In this document: one piece after another, positions 1-12,800 of the stretch
How positions within the stretch are numbered: the stretch's first letter is position 1
How the letters are laid out: every line of letters starts with the position of its first letter
Assembly: GCF_002078875.1 (NCBI RefSeq)
Contig: NC_034410.1
Coordinates: 80,996,832 to 81,060,831, forward strand
Reading direction: 5' to 3'
Origin: Numida meleagris
Taxonomy: Eukaryota > Chordata > Aves > Galliformes > Numididae
Length of the DNA: 64,000 nucleotides
Made by a program: the position numbers and the translations under genes
Notes under the pieces: generated by a model
What the model was told of the DNA's origin: nothing
The model's database searches: none
What the model saw: only the letters and a program-made list of their open reading frames with translations

Positions 1-207
1 CTCATGCACAAGCAAACATTGACATTCAGGCTTTTACAATAAAATATTCATTTTTGTAATGAAATGTTTCCTTTCTATGTGGCCCTCTGACTCTTGTTCA
101 CATTCCACAATTCCAGATTTTCTAGCTTATAGTATCTGCAAGGAACAGGCAAGATTTATAGTACACATAATAGGTAACAAATATAGCTAAGGATGTTACA
201 AGAAGAT

Positions 208-1010
208 TACTCACAGAATCATAGACTATCCTGACAAAACTGAAGAGAAAGTAACTCAGGCACCATCGTGCTCCCAGGGCTCTGTAGTCTTCTTTGATTC
301 TGCACATTCCAAATTCCAGTGTCATTCATACCCAAACAAAAGAGCAATTGTGGGTGGTAGTCCATGCTCTTGAAAAGCTGTGGCACTCTCTTGGAATTGT
401 CCCAGATCTTGGCTAACAGGAGGCAGCAAATGTCTCAAGACTCCCCATCAAGCCAGCAGAGGGGAGCCTTGATGCCTTTTAACAGAGAGTTGTGTACTAT
501 AAGTGCACAGTGTTTGTATTTATGGTACACACTGCAGGCAGCTGATATGGTTTCTTCTTGCAGATCTTGGTCATGGGTGTCTGGTAATGAAACCAGAGTG
601 TGGGGACTGATGTGGAGCTCTGCTTTTGTGGATCACCAGTGACCAAGGTGTCTCCTTCTCAGTGTTGTCTGCTACTAAATGTGATTATTAAACAACGTAT
701 CTATCTCAGTGCCTCTAATGATACTCAGCCTTTCAACTGCTTCTGGCAGCTCAGCCACTTGAAAAAAATCATCCACCTGTGCGCATCTTGTGCAGGTATT
801 TACCTCATCACTTGGAGAAGGTTCAGGGCACTTGATGCAAACTACCTCTTGAATCAAAATCTCCTTTCTCACCAGTTCTGTCTGGATGGATGAATCAAAT
901 ATCTCTGGGAATTTCCCTGAAATTGCATTGGTTTTAGTCCACAGGCTCTCCCTCCTTCTTCTTCTCTCAGTGATTTTTTGCCATGGTTCTGCTTCATTGG
1001 GAAAGGTCAC
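208..1010 (-). mobile_element. CR1 LINE fragment: decayed ORF1, possibly fused to the CR1 3' end
   Basis: Read on the minus strand, 1010 to 675 is an open 111-codon stretch resembling the N-terminal half of CR1 ORF1. It has a CxxC pair at residues 58/61 and a CxRC pair at 73/76 (zinc-finger-like), then a Glu-rich helix containing VERLSIIRG, a typical CR1 ORF1 coiled-coil segment. Further on, in other frames, a GMNDT motif (318-332) and the segment RIKEDYRALGAR (about 270-305) match the GTND and RIKKDYxALGA region of the CR1 ORF1 esterase-like domain. The reading frame is broken, so this is a relic. Downstream on the same strand, 212-227 reads as two octamers like the CR1 terminal repeat (TCTATG, ATTCTGTG). 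No ORF2 lies between, suggesting an internally deleted copy. The CR1 ORF1 match is from memory of the family; exact borders are uncertain. Confidence 0.7.
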
Positions 1011-4000
1011 CTGATGTAAGCCTTTTCTCTGAAGACGATCCCCTCAAACTTGAATCTCAATGCATAGAAATATCAATAAGATATAAATTAGAAAAACTGA
1101 ATGACCTTGAAAATTTCAGTACAATAATAATGTGAAATTAAAAGAGTGGAGGAAAAAGGCAGTTTTTTAAAAAGAACTTATTTTACCACCTCAGTACTAA
1201 AGAAGAAGAATAAAACACACCAGCAGATCCTTGGAAGAATGAGTCATGTGTGGGCTGTAAACCATTAGAGTGATGTGACCATAAAAAATGATGAATACAA
1301 TTGTGAAAGGAAGAAAGATGAGAAGTTAATATATTTAATAAAACATTGGTTAGACCTCACCTAGTATAATAGGTACACATCTAGCATAAGTTGAAGATTA
1401 ATTCAAACTGAACTAGGAGCAAAAGAAATACTAGTTAGGGAACAAAGTTGAAAGTTGTCCCTGTTCCTAGGGAGAAGTTGACTGAATTATTTCAGCCTAA
1501 AAAAAGAGAAAATTCAGAGGTGGTGTATTTAGTCCCCATAGATAGAACAACTGGTTAAGTATGAGAAAATGGAGAAAGAAGAGTTACTTATATCCAGAGA
1601 CAGCATTACTACATGAAAAAAAAAAATACATGTGTACACTGATAATAAATCAGTGTAACCTAGAAGATAGAAAACAGCCTAACTTTCAGGCGACAGAGTT
1701 TCTCAGAACAGAGAGCATAGCGTCTGTGGAGAAAAAAATAGATCTTGATAAGTTAGTATTAAGGTGTTAAATTATTTCAATAGTATTAGACCTGATTTTC
1801 TTATGTTCTTTTCCAGTTTGGAACTTCTCTTGTTATTTGTCAGTCCAGAGTCCAGTATTCTCCAGCTAGCTTTTTTTAGATACTCCACTCCTTGAGGGTG
1901 CAATTCTTAATATCAAATTTACTTATTAGAAGATATTTGATGTTGCACAGGATTTTGTATTTAACTGAGTGATACAAAATATACTGAAAGAAATACACTT
2001 CACAAAGTACAGCAATCACAAAGCACAGTTCAATCACAATTGGTCACACTGCTAAATGAGTTACTTACCAGAGCAGCAACCCTCAACGTATTAAATAAAC
2101 ATAGATTTCCCAACTCCTGAGCAGAGCATAGTAGCTGAAGTGTCATTAATCAAAATGCAATACAAAATTTAATGAAAAATAAACAAAACAGTAATAATAA
2201 TATTGCTAATATTAAACTATTCTCAGTGCAGAACAGCTTCCAGAGCTGCTACACCTGTAACAGTCTTCTTGTAGTAAGCATTTCTAAGACAGCATACATG
2301 CTGCCATTTAAAAACTCTGGAATAAATAAATCAAAGATGTCTAAATACATGGAAAAAGGTGCATCATATTTCAAGGTTAGAGAAAGACTCTGCAGCTAAA
2401 ACTAGCTGCTATTTCTCTTGCAAACACTTCATCAAATCCAACAGATAGATGTGCCTGATAGTTCATTTCATAAATAAAATTTTAAGCCCACCTAATCCTA
2501 ACTTCCTGAGCATCCCATATTCAGGTCTAGCTACACTTTCAATGTCCCACCTGTTAATAACTCTGCAGAAAGAGATTTATTGTCCTAGCCACACTGATTA
2601 ACAAGCCCAGTGCCATTCAGTTCCTTGTTCTAAGTCAGAGGTTTTCTTTACAGGATCAGACAAGTTTGTTTTCAACTGCTCAGATTTACTGTGAGTTGGT
2701 GTGATTGCATTTTTAATTGTATCTTGACTAAATGAATCTTTCTCTTCTTTTTTGTTATCAGTACTGATAAGAACTTTATAAGTCTGTTCTTACTTTGTAA
2801 TGCAATTAAATCCCAAGTCTAGTTGGCATTCTGTTTGTCACTGGGTTAAAATTAATTCTGGTTAAAACTGTAAGTGAAAGGTACAGTAGTATTCAGCAGT
2901 AATTCTGTTGTGAAGTTACAACATTCTGTATTTGGCCCTAACGATGCTTAAAATCATGCTTATGCCAGGTTAAAGATGAAATGGTTATTTGTAGATCATT
3001 CTCCTTTCCCTATGGGCTTTTGCTAGACTGTTTTAGAGGCAGTACTGAGGCAACAGAAGAGAAACATGAGGAAAAGAAATTAGGAAAGAAGGATAAATAC
3101 AGTTGGTATCTGGAAAAATACATAAAGAGTGAATATTAGACAAGAAAAATTAAGCATATATGAAAAAGAAATAATATGTATAAAAGGCAGAGCTTTCAGA
3201 AAGAGAAATGGAAAATGAAGGAGTTTGAATGTTTCCCTTTTCTATTAAAGTCTCCTAAATACTAGAAACTCTTTTATACTATTTTTTTTTTAATGGAAGC
3301 ATAGATGCAGAAATAAATGCCAACATTTAATCATGGAAAAGGAATAAAGGAAAAAAAGAAACAGCAGTTGCAGCCAATAATTATCTGAATGGAGTATGAA
3401 TTATAGGCATAAATTAAAAAAAAAAAAAAGATAGGAAAGCAATACTGCATAATCCATAAAGGAAAGGCAAATCTATTTACATGAATAAGCCAAAATAAAA
3501 ATACATTGAAAATAAATCATTACAAGTATCTGATATTCAACTAATTATAAACTTTCAGAGATATGGAAAGCTAACAGTGGATTTTCATAAATTCAGTACA
3601 ATGCAGACAAGTAGAACTTGAATATATTTAACCATCTCTTGAGGATAAGCTATTCAAAGACATGTTTTTTTCAAAATACCTCTGACTTCTTCAGTTCAGT
3701 TGTACTGACATGTACTCAGAAAATGAAACAAGTAGGAGTCTTCATTGATAAATTAATCAAAAGAACAGTAAATTTAAAGAAATCAAAAGGGGATAGTGGC
3801 TTCTATAAAGACATCAGAGACATCTGCTTATAAAGATACGTAATTACCAGAGGCACAGGTATGTATTTACAGGAAGCAAATTTACATAGTCAAGATGTAG
3901 CTTAAAGACAATTTATTAATTCTAACTGAAAATACCAGAAAGAGACATATTTGATGGTCTCTGATTCCCAGAAGTGTTAAGTCATCATTACCATTTTGGT

Positions 4001-7000
4001 GCATAAATAAAAGTGAATTAAAAACACTGTGGATAAATCATAAAAAAAATATATATATTGTTCACACTATCCAGGCACAGAGATATCATGTGTAATGAAA
4101 AAATAATTAGTACACTATAATTTTGATCCTGCTTGAATGTTTCCTTAGACAAGTCAAAGTAAATGGATTCTCTTTGAAACAAATAAATGAAAGGCACTAA
4201 TGAGGTTTAGGATCAAAATAACATTTTAGAATTTTGATTTCTGAAACCAAGGAAAAATCTTGCGAAAAAAGGTCAGAAAAAAGGTTTGTGAACTAGTGAA
4301 TATGTAACATGATTATATAAGAATTGATAGGGTTTTTTTTCCAACTACACATGGAAAGATAAAATAATAACTAATAGGAGATCTTCCTCAAACCTCAGGA
4401 GTGTGGCTTGTCAGATACCTCATAGACCATTTGCCTTCTCAACTCTGATTACATAATCTGCTGTAAATAATTGTAAAAAGTCCACAGGTTAGTAATTGTC
4501 ATAGAGCAGGAGCAGCATGATGCTTCATTCTAATTATTTTTTGTTAGATTGCAATTTGTGAACAGATGAGCAACTTTAATTCACCAACAAAATCTTTATG
4601 AGCCATAGAGGTCAGGGAAACTGATTCAAAATGTTAATAATTAAGAAGATGAGCTAAGAATAAAGTAGTACTAGACAAGTTATTTCTCAGGGACTTGGTT
4701 TCTCAGATATTGCTGATAAATATTACATATAACGTTTTTGGCATCATACTTGTTTCCCTCAACCAACAATCCTGCTACGTGCCTTGAAAGCACATAAGCA
4801 AATGATTTGTCTACATGTCCAGGCATATTCAAACTAAGTTCTAATAGTTAGAGCTTATTTATTTCCGATGTCCATTGCAAGATTCACACCAGTTATGGAT
4901 TTGCATGATTTATATTCTGAAAATTAAAAAAACCTAAATTTCAAAATTAATAAAATTAAGTAAAGCAATTCAGTGTTGATTTTTTGGTATGAATGTCTTT
5001 CTGGAAGACATTTGGAAAGAGGGCATTTCTTAATGACCAGAAGAAAGAAAATTTCAGGATCCTAAATCCCGAGAATTTTTAACTAGCACTTTACTAGGCC
5101 CTTTGCAGATTGTAGATAGCAGCTATATTAAATGGAAAAACTTTACTTATTGATTAGATATGAAGCAGACACAAATTGATAAAAACATGCTAATATGTCT
5201 TGAGTTAAAAACTGCTCACTTTTAAATTATACTATTTCTTATTTGATTGCTGACTATTTTACTCACAAATAAGTGCAATTCAGGAAACACATGGAAAATT
5301 GGACTCTCCTTGTTTTATTTTTGAAATGTTCAGCATCAGATGTATTTTTAGCTATATCATTTTATGTGTTCAGTATCTCTTGCAACTCATCAGAATTCCC
5401 CCCCAAGAAGTAATACAGTGTGACACAGGTGACTGACCACAGAAATGCAGTGCTTCCAGAACCTGAGGTATCCAGAATACAAACTATGTGAACAAGGAGC
5501 TATAGAAGATCCATTTTCTTCCAGTGAGGCAGATGAAGTCTGAGCAGTTACTGGAACAGCTGAAATGGTACTATAGCTTTATTTTAAGAATCTATATCGT
5601 TCAATCATGATGAGACATCCTAAATACTCAAGTAAAATAAATCATGTCTGCCTCTCTGAATTGGGATTGTACACGGCATTAATATTCTATAAAAACTCAT
5701 GCATTTACCCAGAAGTGATAAATTCAACAAATATAGGTGAGCTTTGGAGGAACTCCCCTACATAAATGAAATATATTTAAATGATTTTTTTTACTGGCAA
5801 ATAGGCATATACTATGAAATATAAACAGTTTAACAATTGTCAACTTACCAAAAAATCCTTAAACTTAACTTTCAATCTTTCTTGTAACTGAAAATAGGAA
5901 ACATGACAGCTTTGAACATATCTACTAAACAGTTACAGTTATAGTAGACTTCAGTTCTAGGCAATTTGGTACATCATCCATTTTTAACCTTCATAATGCC
6001 TATGATATAACTTAACATATTCAAGTAATTTTGACTGAATGTAAAAGACTGTTGATAATACAGAAATCTAAGATGATGTTGGTAGTGCTAAGAATGAAAT
6101 GATGTGTTCTAATACTTCTTGGGTGAGGGCCATGTAATTAGGTAGATAGATCTACAATACCTATTTCTCAGTTTTTATTATCTCTTTGGCTTGAAAAAGT
6201 TACCTACTTCTTTTCCTCTTCTTGAATATAGAAAGTTAGTGATCTCTGATTTTTTTGTTGTTGTTTTCCAAGATGCACAAGCATAGCAGGGAGCAACGTA
6301 AAACTCTTTACATTTCTGAAAAAAACGCTTCAAGAATCACTTAGGAAAAAGAATTAGCAGAAATGAGAGAGCTTAATTCAATCAAGATAAGTGGGTTCCT
6401 AAATTAAGTGCGGGATTCAATTTCTCCTCTTTCCCTTTATCTTTGAAATTAATGGCAGACTGTTCCTGTAACTTAACAGGTTTGAAATAATTGTCTGGAA
6501 TTCAAATGTGGGGACAGACTAACAAATGTGACATGTCTATTTTGAATTATTCTAGCATATAGAAGACATTCTCCAAAAAATTTCAGGACATATCTGGACA
6601 CGTTATTTTCTGAAGGACATTTTTCATCTAAAACCTCCAGGTTCACTGAAGTAACACTTCCCATGAAGATAATATTTTAGATAACATTTTCAGTGGAAAA
6701 ACTGAAATATTTTGTCTTAAATATGAAAAAATGTTTTATTTTTAATGTTAGCATTCTGACACTTTTATTATGTTATCTCTATTATTTTTTATGCAGATCA
6801 CTAATTTGATTTTAGACACAAAACAAAAATAACAGTAATGAGTTATTCTTTATCTAGCCTAGATGAAAAGCCATGTTATGTAATTTTATTAATTTTCTCA
6901 TTTATTTACATGATCAGACATAGCTCAAATTTTTAATCCTTCATGTATTTATATGAATTAGAAAACAGAGGGGAAGGACTGCATTGAAATTTTTATATCA

Positions 7001-9536
7001 CTTTGACCCAGTAGAAAAATAAGAAGTTTACAAAGGCAGTGAGATTCAGTCTCAGAATTTCCAACAGGATCTGATCCCTGACTGGATCCTGTATAAAATT
7101 TTTAAATAAATTTTATACTGCGCTTACACAGCAAATTGAATGTGACTGCTGTAGATTGATAAATGTATTCTAGCATTTATGTAGCCAATACAAATAAAAA
7201 TAACAGCAAAAAATTGTCAGTGTAACAACAGCACTATCTAGTAATTCAGTGCAAATCCGTAGAGCATCTGAAATGCCCATCTGGGGCCCAAATCCATGCT
7301 AAAGATCTTTCATTTGCTGCTGCTTCTTTCTGATAGCTTCTAAGTCCACCTACATTGCATTTTTTCATTCTTCTACTTTGACAAGACAAATAAAATGTAA
7401 GATTATTGCTTTGGTATAATTTGGTTCAGAGAATGTATGTTTGATAAATTTGAATAGGGTTTTGAAAGAAAATAAAAAAAAAAAGAATGGAAGAGGGAAA
7501 ATATTTAGATGTAAACAGTCCTCAAAATTATGTCTTGACAATGTGGAATAGCTTTTATATCCTCTGAGTACCTAAGCGCACCAGGCAATCTGAAAATCTC
7601 ATTGTGCACTCCCAGAGCAAAATAGTTAGTACCACCTTAAACAACTATAGAAGAAAAATGGGCATATTTGCATTACACACTAAAGCAGTGGCCTAAGGAA
7701 TGTCAGGAGTGAGCACATGCATTTACCTAACTCAGAAACAGGCCAAATAACACTAGCTGCACATTATAAATGTGGTCTGACTGATCTCAACTGAACTAAA
7801 ACATTTTGTTCTCTAGTACATGATCTGGAGATCTAATTGCAACATTATTTTCCTCCCTTTTGTCTACTGTAAAGGAGAGCAAAACAATAGTTCACTGTTT
7901 ATTCCTTAATTCACAGATGTCCACGCACAGATGCTCAGGCTTTGATTATTTCTTGTTTCATTTTCATAAATAAAATCCTTGAAAATTTCAAAGAATCCCA
8001 GTTATACAAATATGTAGTGGCAGCACTGATGAACAAGTATAAGATTGCTGAATTCAGTTCCTTACAATGGCAGCATTTCAGAGTTCTGTACCAGGCTTTA
8101 TGGCCTTTCTGATAACACTACAACAGTCCAATAAATTATACTGGAACAGTAGAGCATCTGGCTTCAAGGAGAGGTGGATAAAACTTTTTAAGCAATAACA
8201 AATTAATCAAAAACTTCAGCTGAACCTCTTTGTGAGTTCAACTTTGAAATACAGAGACTAAGATTTTGAAATATAGAAACATTTCATTCTGACACTCTAG
8301 AAAAACAAAATATATTTTATTCATTTCAAAAAACACAACAGAAAAGACTTTTTCTCAAAGTGCTAATATTAAAGAGCCAACAGCTATAAATACACTTTTG
8401 GATAAAAAAAACCTTTCAGGGTAAAAAATGCCCTTCCTATACCAATTTTAAATGATTTTCTTGAAGAGGATCTTGAACCTAGAAAGTCTCCGATTGATGT
8501 CTGACTAATAAACTGAGAAATGCGTAACTCATAGATAGCTTTTTCAGTCTCCATGTGGCCAGTTGGGTACTGTTCCAAAAATAAAAGCTTGCACACAAAC
8601 TCAGTCAGCTGAAAGGAAGACTAATATGAAACATAAAATAATAAAACACTAAATAAAAGAAAACCTGGAGCCTTAGGTATTTAAACTAAACTTTGGAAAG
8701 AATTTGGCAAGTGCACCAAGAATATCACATTTTAACTTCTCTTACCCTCCAATTTCTCTTTGTCAGATATGCTATCTGTGTAGGAATTAAAGGCATACCT
8801 AGCAAAAGAATAGTGACTAGTAAATTCTGTTTCCAAACTCTTTGAGGCTGAATTGATTCCTCTAAACTCCAGCTGCAACATGCATGAATTGATTTTTACC
8901 AAACACTGTTCGTCTTAGGCTGAACTTTCCATTTTCATCTTATTGAGTCCATAACTTTTAAGATATAAAGGAACAAGATATTTGTCCATTGTGGTTCTCT
9001 CACAAGGAACAGGCCAGAGAGCTCCAAAAGCCTGCTGAAAGATCCAGATATCAATTTGCAGCTGTCATTCTGAGGCAACAGAGAAGTGCTTTTGACAAGC
9101 TTCCCATTGGCAGCATTTTAAATAAGTCTCTACTGTCCAAAGCAGTGTCATGTAGAAATATCTCAATACGGTCCTGGGATCTGGCCAGCTGCATAGAATG
9201 CAAAAGATGAGTATGTTCTGTCTCTCTGAACCTGAATCTCCAATGTTATCCTCAGTGCTACACTCTGAAACCCAGCTGTTGGGATGCACATCTACTCATA
9301 CAGTAATCAAGTCACACATATGTCAAAAGCAAACATTTTTCTCAAATGGCTTCTAAAAATTATGTACCAACTCCATAAATGTCCTTTGGGCAAATGAGGT
9401 CTTTAAATCTGCTTTACAGCCTTTTCATGTCTGTGGCTGTGGTGCCCTCTGTGTGTACTTAGGGAGCAAAGGAAGACCTACTGGTCAGTGAGGAGATCAT
9501 AAATTTGACTGGGAAAGAAAGAAAGCAGCAAGCATG
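1011..9536. other. Unique AT-rich non-coding DNA
   Basis: About 8.5 kb with many stops in all frames. The open stretches are short (about 75 codons or less) and show no recognisable domain. I see only short homopolymers (A runs near 3417-3431 and 7469-7484). No LTR ends with flanking duplications, CR1 tail, tRNA or microRNA hairpin was recognised. Older, diverged repeats could be hidden here. Confidence 0.6.
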
Positions 9537-9622
9537 AAAAAAAGAGAAAAAAAATAAAAAAAAAATAAAAAATATGTAAAAATAAATAAATTTTTAAAAA
9601 AAGATAAAAAGAGAAAAAAAAA
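9537..9622. repeat. A-rich low-complexity tract
   Basis: About 86 bases made almost only of A with scattered T and G (AAATAAA-like units). It is not at the end of a recognisable retroposon, so it is called as simple low-complexity sequence. Confidence 0.85.
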
Positions 9623-10334
9623 GCTTTCTGATTATCCAGATAATTATATTACTTATTTTGAAGAATGCTCTTTGTAAAGTGTAAGTACCTAATTTTCCAA
9701 CTACATGAAAAACTATTTGAAGAAAAGTGAGCACAATGAAAGGTTTAAAAATATCATTTTCTTTGCTGGAATTCTAAACCTTTCTGAGAGTAAGGTTCTT
9801 GCATGGGATTCAGAGGAAGATAAATGTTGTATTTGCTGTAAATACTGATAGCTGCATTGGACCCAATTGGTACTAAAGAAAGCTTTGAGCTCTCACTGGA
9901 TTGTACCTGGTCCAGAAAGGTGCTACAGTAGTACTTTCTGTTTATTTGACTAATAAAATATAAAAAGTATCACAGGGTCTCAGTGCTTCTGACCCAATAA
10001 ATTCAACTGACCTTAAAAGTCTGCTCGCACACACAAAAATAAACAAACACTGTTGTATTTCTAAAACGAAAAGTTGTTTTTCTACTAACTTGAATATTTA
10101 TCTAAAAGAAAAACAATCATACTGCAGCCAGTCAAGTTCATTACTTAGTGTGAAGCTTTTATTTTATTTTATTTTTTTACATAGCCTGGGATTCCTAAAT
10201 ATCTTGACAGCCTAGATAACTTTTTTTTTATATTAAAGAGACACCAACTGTATAATAAAAAGTAGAATGACTCTGTTAGCCTTTCAGATGGCACTAAATG
10301 AATCCCTATAATTTTCTAGAATCAGATTAGTGTG
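9623..10334. other. Non-coding DNA upstream of the CR1 copy
   Basis: AT-rich unique sequence, including a T-rich patch at about 10157-10178 (TTTTATTTTA units). The next element, a CR1 LINE, begins abruptly at about 10335 because CR1 copies are usually 5'-truncated. No gene or RNA feature is seen. Confidence 0.5.
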
Positions 10335-11058
10335 TGCTCAACTGAAACTGCTGAGGGATGTTAAAAACAAGAAGGGGTTCTACAGGTACAGTGGTCAGAA
10401 GAGACAGTCCAAAGAGAGCATACCTTCTCCGATAAATGAGAAAGGAGAACCGGCTACAGCAGATATGGAGAAGGCTGAGGTACTCAATGAATTATTTTCC
10501 TCAGTCTTCACTGGTATTCTACACTGGATTCTCATATTTCTCACATCTTTGAAACTCATATCCCTGAACCTCTTGGTGGGAACCGGGGGAGTAAACTGCC
10601 ACTCACTGTAAGGGCAAAGCAAGTGTGAAACTCTCTCATGAGACTGATTGTGTACCAGTTTATGTAGCTGGACAACGTGCATTCTAGAGTCCTAAGGGAA
10701 CTGGTTGATGTGGTTGCTGAGATGCTCTCTGTCATATTTGAAAAGTTGTGGCTGTCAAGCAAAGTTCCTGGTGACTGAAAAAAAGGAAACATCAATCCTA
10801 TTAATAGGAAAGGGAGAAAAGAAGACCCGGGGAACTACAGGCTGGCAAGTCTCACCTCTGTGTCTGTGAATATCATGGAACAGATCCACCCAGAAGACAT
10901 ATTAAGGCATATGAGAGGTGATCCAAGACAGCCAGCACAGCTACACCAAGAGAATGTCATGCCTGACCAATTTGGTGGTCTTCTATGAGAGAGCGATGAC
11001 ATTGGTGGACTAAGGAAGGGCAACTAATGTCATCTACCTGGATTTCTGCAAGGCCTTC

Positions 11059-11416
11059 TGTTGGGAACATTGCATGCCTGGTAGCACGTAGCTGACTTTT
11101 CTCAAAGATTTATGATATGACCTTAGATAATAAGTAAGCTGTGTATGTGTGGAATGTAGTGCTTGTAGTACTTTGTGGTTAACAACATGTGCTGTGCTCA
11201 AAAATAGCCTGGGAAATGATATTGTTTTGAGACACTCCTGAGATTTGCGGGGCACCTATCCTGTAAACAAGTATGCTATATAAGGGAGGGCTTTTGCCCT
11301 AATAAATGAAGCTGTTTGAACTCACACTGAGTTGCTGCTTCCCCACGCTGGCTGGCGGGGGCTTGTTTTCCCTTTGCCGACTGGCGGGTAACCTCTGCGC
11401 GAAGTGTTTTCCTACA
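11059..11416 (+). mobile_element. Solo LTR (358 bp) of an avian endogenous retrovirus, family A, inside CR1
   Basis: The ends are TGTTGGGAAC and TTTTCCTACA (TG...CA), flanked by an exact 6-bp direct repeat GCCTTC at 11053-11058 and 11417-11422. CR1 sequence resumes directly on the right. A TATA box (CTATATAAG, 11276-11284) and a poly(A) signal (AATAAA, 11301-11306) lie about 20 bp apart in plus orientation, giving a U3-R-U5 layout with a very short R. There is no internal retroviral sequence, so it is a solo LTR left after LTR-LTR recombination. It shares its start, the AGCAC(A/G)TAGCT segment and the TATA region with the minus-strand LTR at 37326-37667. The 6-bp duplication fits alpha- or betaretrovirus-like elements; I cannot name the family. 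Confidence 0.92.
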
Positions 11417-11597
11417 GCCTTCCACATAGTCCCCCACCACATCCTTATCTCTAAATTGGAGAGGTACAGAATTGAAGGGTGGACTATTCTTTGGATAAGG
11501 AATTGGCTGGAAGATCGCAGCCAGAGAATTGTGGTCAATGGTTCTATCCCCTCGTGGAGGCCAGTAATGAGCTGTGTCCCCCGGAGATCACCACATC

Positions 11598-11830
11598 TGA
11601 TATTCCGTTCGTAACTTGTCACCCTGCCCGCAAGGACTACTTTCTGTCCCTGGACATCTCGTCATGTTTACACATCAATATGATGAGCGGCAAAATGGCG
11701 TTTATGGTGTTGTTACACTGATTTATATATGTTTCCTTATCACCTCATTAGCTTCGTCTACGCCCAAGCAAACTAGGCAGGGGAGGTCCTATCGCGTCAC
11801 ATCCCGTACTTTCGGTTGCTGCCTACTACA
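11598..11830 (-). mobile_element. Alpharetrovirus-like LTR (about 233 bp), inside CR1
   Basis: It interrupts the CR1 reverse transcriptase between VTSxVP-like sequence and [11 protein letters not shown]. On the minus strand it begins TGTAGTAGGC and carries a TATA box (ATATATAAA, at 11722-11730). It then has ATAAACGCCATTTTG followed by a CATATTGATGTGT segment, closely resembling the R-U5 region of avian leukosis/EAV-type LTRs. The proposed end is CGGAATATCA at 11598. The U3 start resembles that of the LTR at 40426-40771. No exact target duplication is found. CTGTGT (11572-11577) and CTGTGG (11831-11836) match 5 of 6, which would imply about 20 extra bases (11578-11597) that may be PBS/leader sequence ending in TCACCA. 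The left border is uncertain. Confidence 0.75.
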
Positions 11831-12800
11831 CTGTGGGTCCTTCTTCAGACCAGTACTCTTTAACATCTTTATCAATGACATCGATGATAGAATTGAGTTC
11901 ACTCTCAGCAAGTTTGCTGATGACACCAAGCTGAGAGGTGTGGCTGATACAGCAGAAGGAAGGGATGCCATCCAGAGAGACCTTGATAAACTCAATATGT
12001 GGGCCCTTGTGAACATAAGTTCAACAAAGCAAAGTGTAAGGTTTTGCATTTGGGTGAAGATAATCCCAGAAATGTATACAAACTGGGAGAAGATATCCTT
12101 GAGATTAGCCCTGCTGAGAAGGACTTAGGGGTCCTATTTTACGAAAAACTTAACATGAGTCAGCAGCGTGCACATGCTGCCTGGAAGGCCAATGGTGTCC
12201 TGGGTTCCATACGAGGAGTAGCCAGCAGGAAGGGGGAGGTTCCCTCTGCTCTGCCCTCATGAGGCCTCATCTGGAGTACTGTGCCAAAGTCTGGGGACCT
12301 GAACACAGGAAAGATGTGGAGTTGTTGGAGAGGGTCCAGAGGAGGGCCACAAAAGATTATCAAGGGGCTGAAGCACCTTTTACTATTTAGGTACGCTGAA
12401 GGAACTGGGCTTGTTCAGCCTCTAAAAGAGAAGGCTGTGGGGAGACCTCATTGCAGTCTTCCAATACTTAAAGGCAGTTTATGAACATGAGGGAAATCAA
12501 CTTTTTATAAGGGTAGATAGTGATAGGACAAGGGGGAATAGTTTTAAACTAAGGGAAGGGAGATTAGATTAGATCTTCTTTACAGAGAGAGTGGTAAGAT
12601 GCTGGAACAGGTTGCCCAGAGAGGATGTGGATGCCTCATCCCTCGATGCGTTTAAGGCCAGGTTGGATGGGGCCCTTGGCAAGCTGATCTAGTACTTGAT
12701 CTAGGGGCTGGCAACCCTGTCTGTGGCAGTAGGGTTGGAGCTTGATGATCCTTGAGGTCCCTTCCAACCCAAGCTATTCTAAGATTCTATGATTCTATGA

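Larger units (their letters stand above)
10335..12800 (+). mobile_element. CR1 LINE, 5'-truncated ORF2 and 3' end, interrupted by two LTRs
   Basis: Non-LTR retrotransposon relic. The conceptual protein starts in the region before the reverse transcriptase: LLRDVKNKKGFYRYSGQ and then ATADMEKAEVLNELFSSVFTG (10351-10520) are typical CR1 ORF2. The RT continues in broken frames through 10680-11058, 11423-11590 and 11831-12130. The catalytic pair is visible as KFADDTKL, with the Asp codons at 11919-11924. The C-terminal region follows to about 12670, then the short 3' UTR ends in the CR1 octamer tail ATTCTATGATTCTATGA at 12784-12800. Frameshifts and stops make it inactive. Two retroviral LTRs sit inside it (11059-11416 and 11598-11830), so those insertions are younger than this CR1. 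No target duplication is expected for CR1. Confidence 0.93.
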
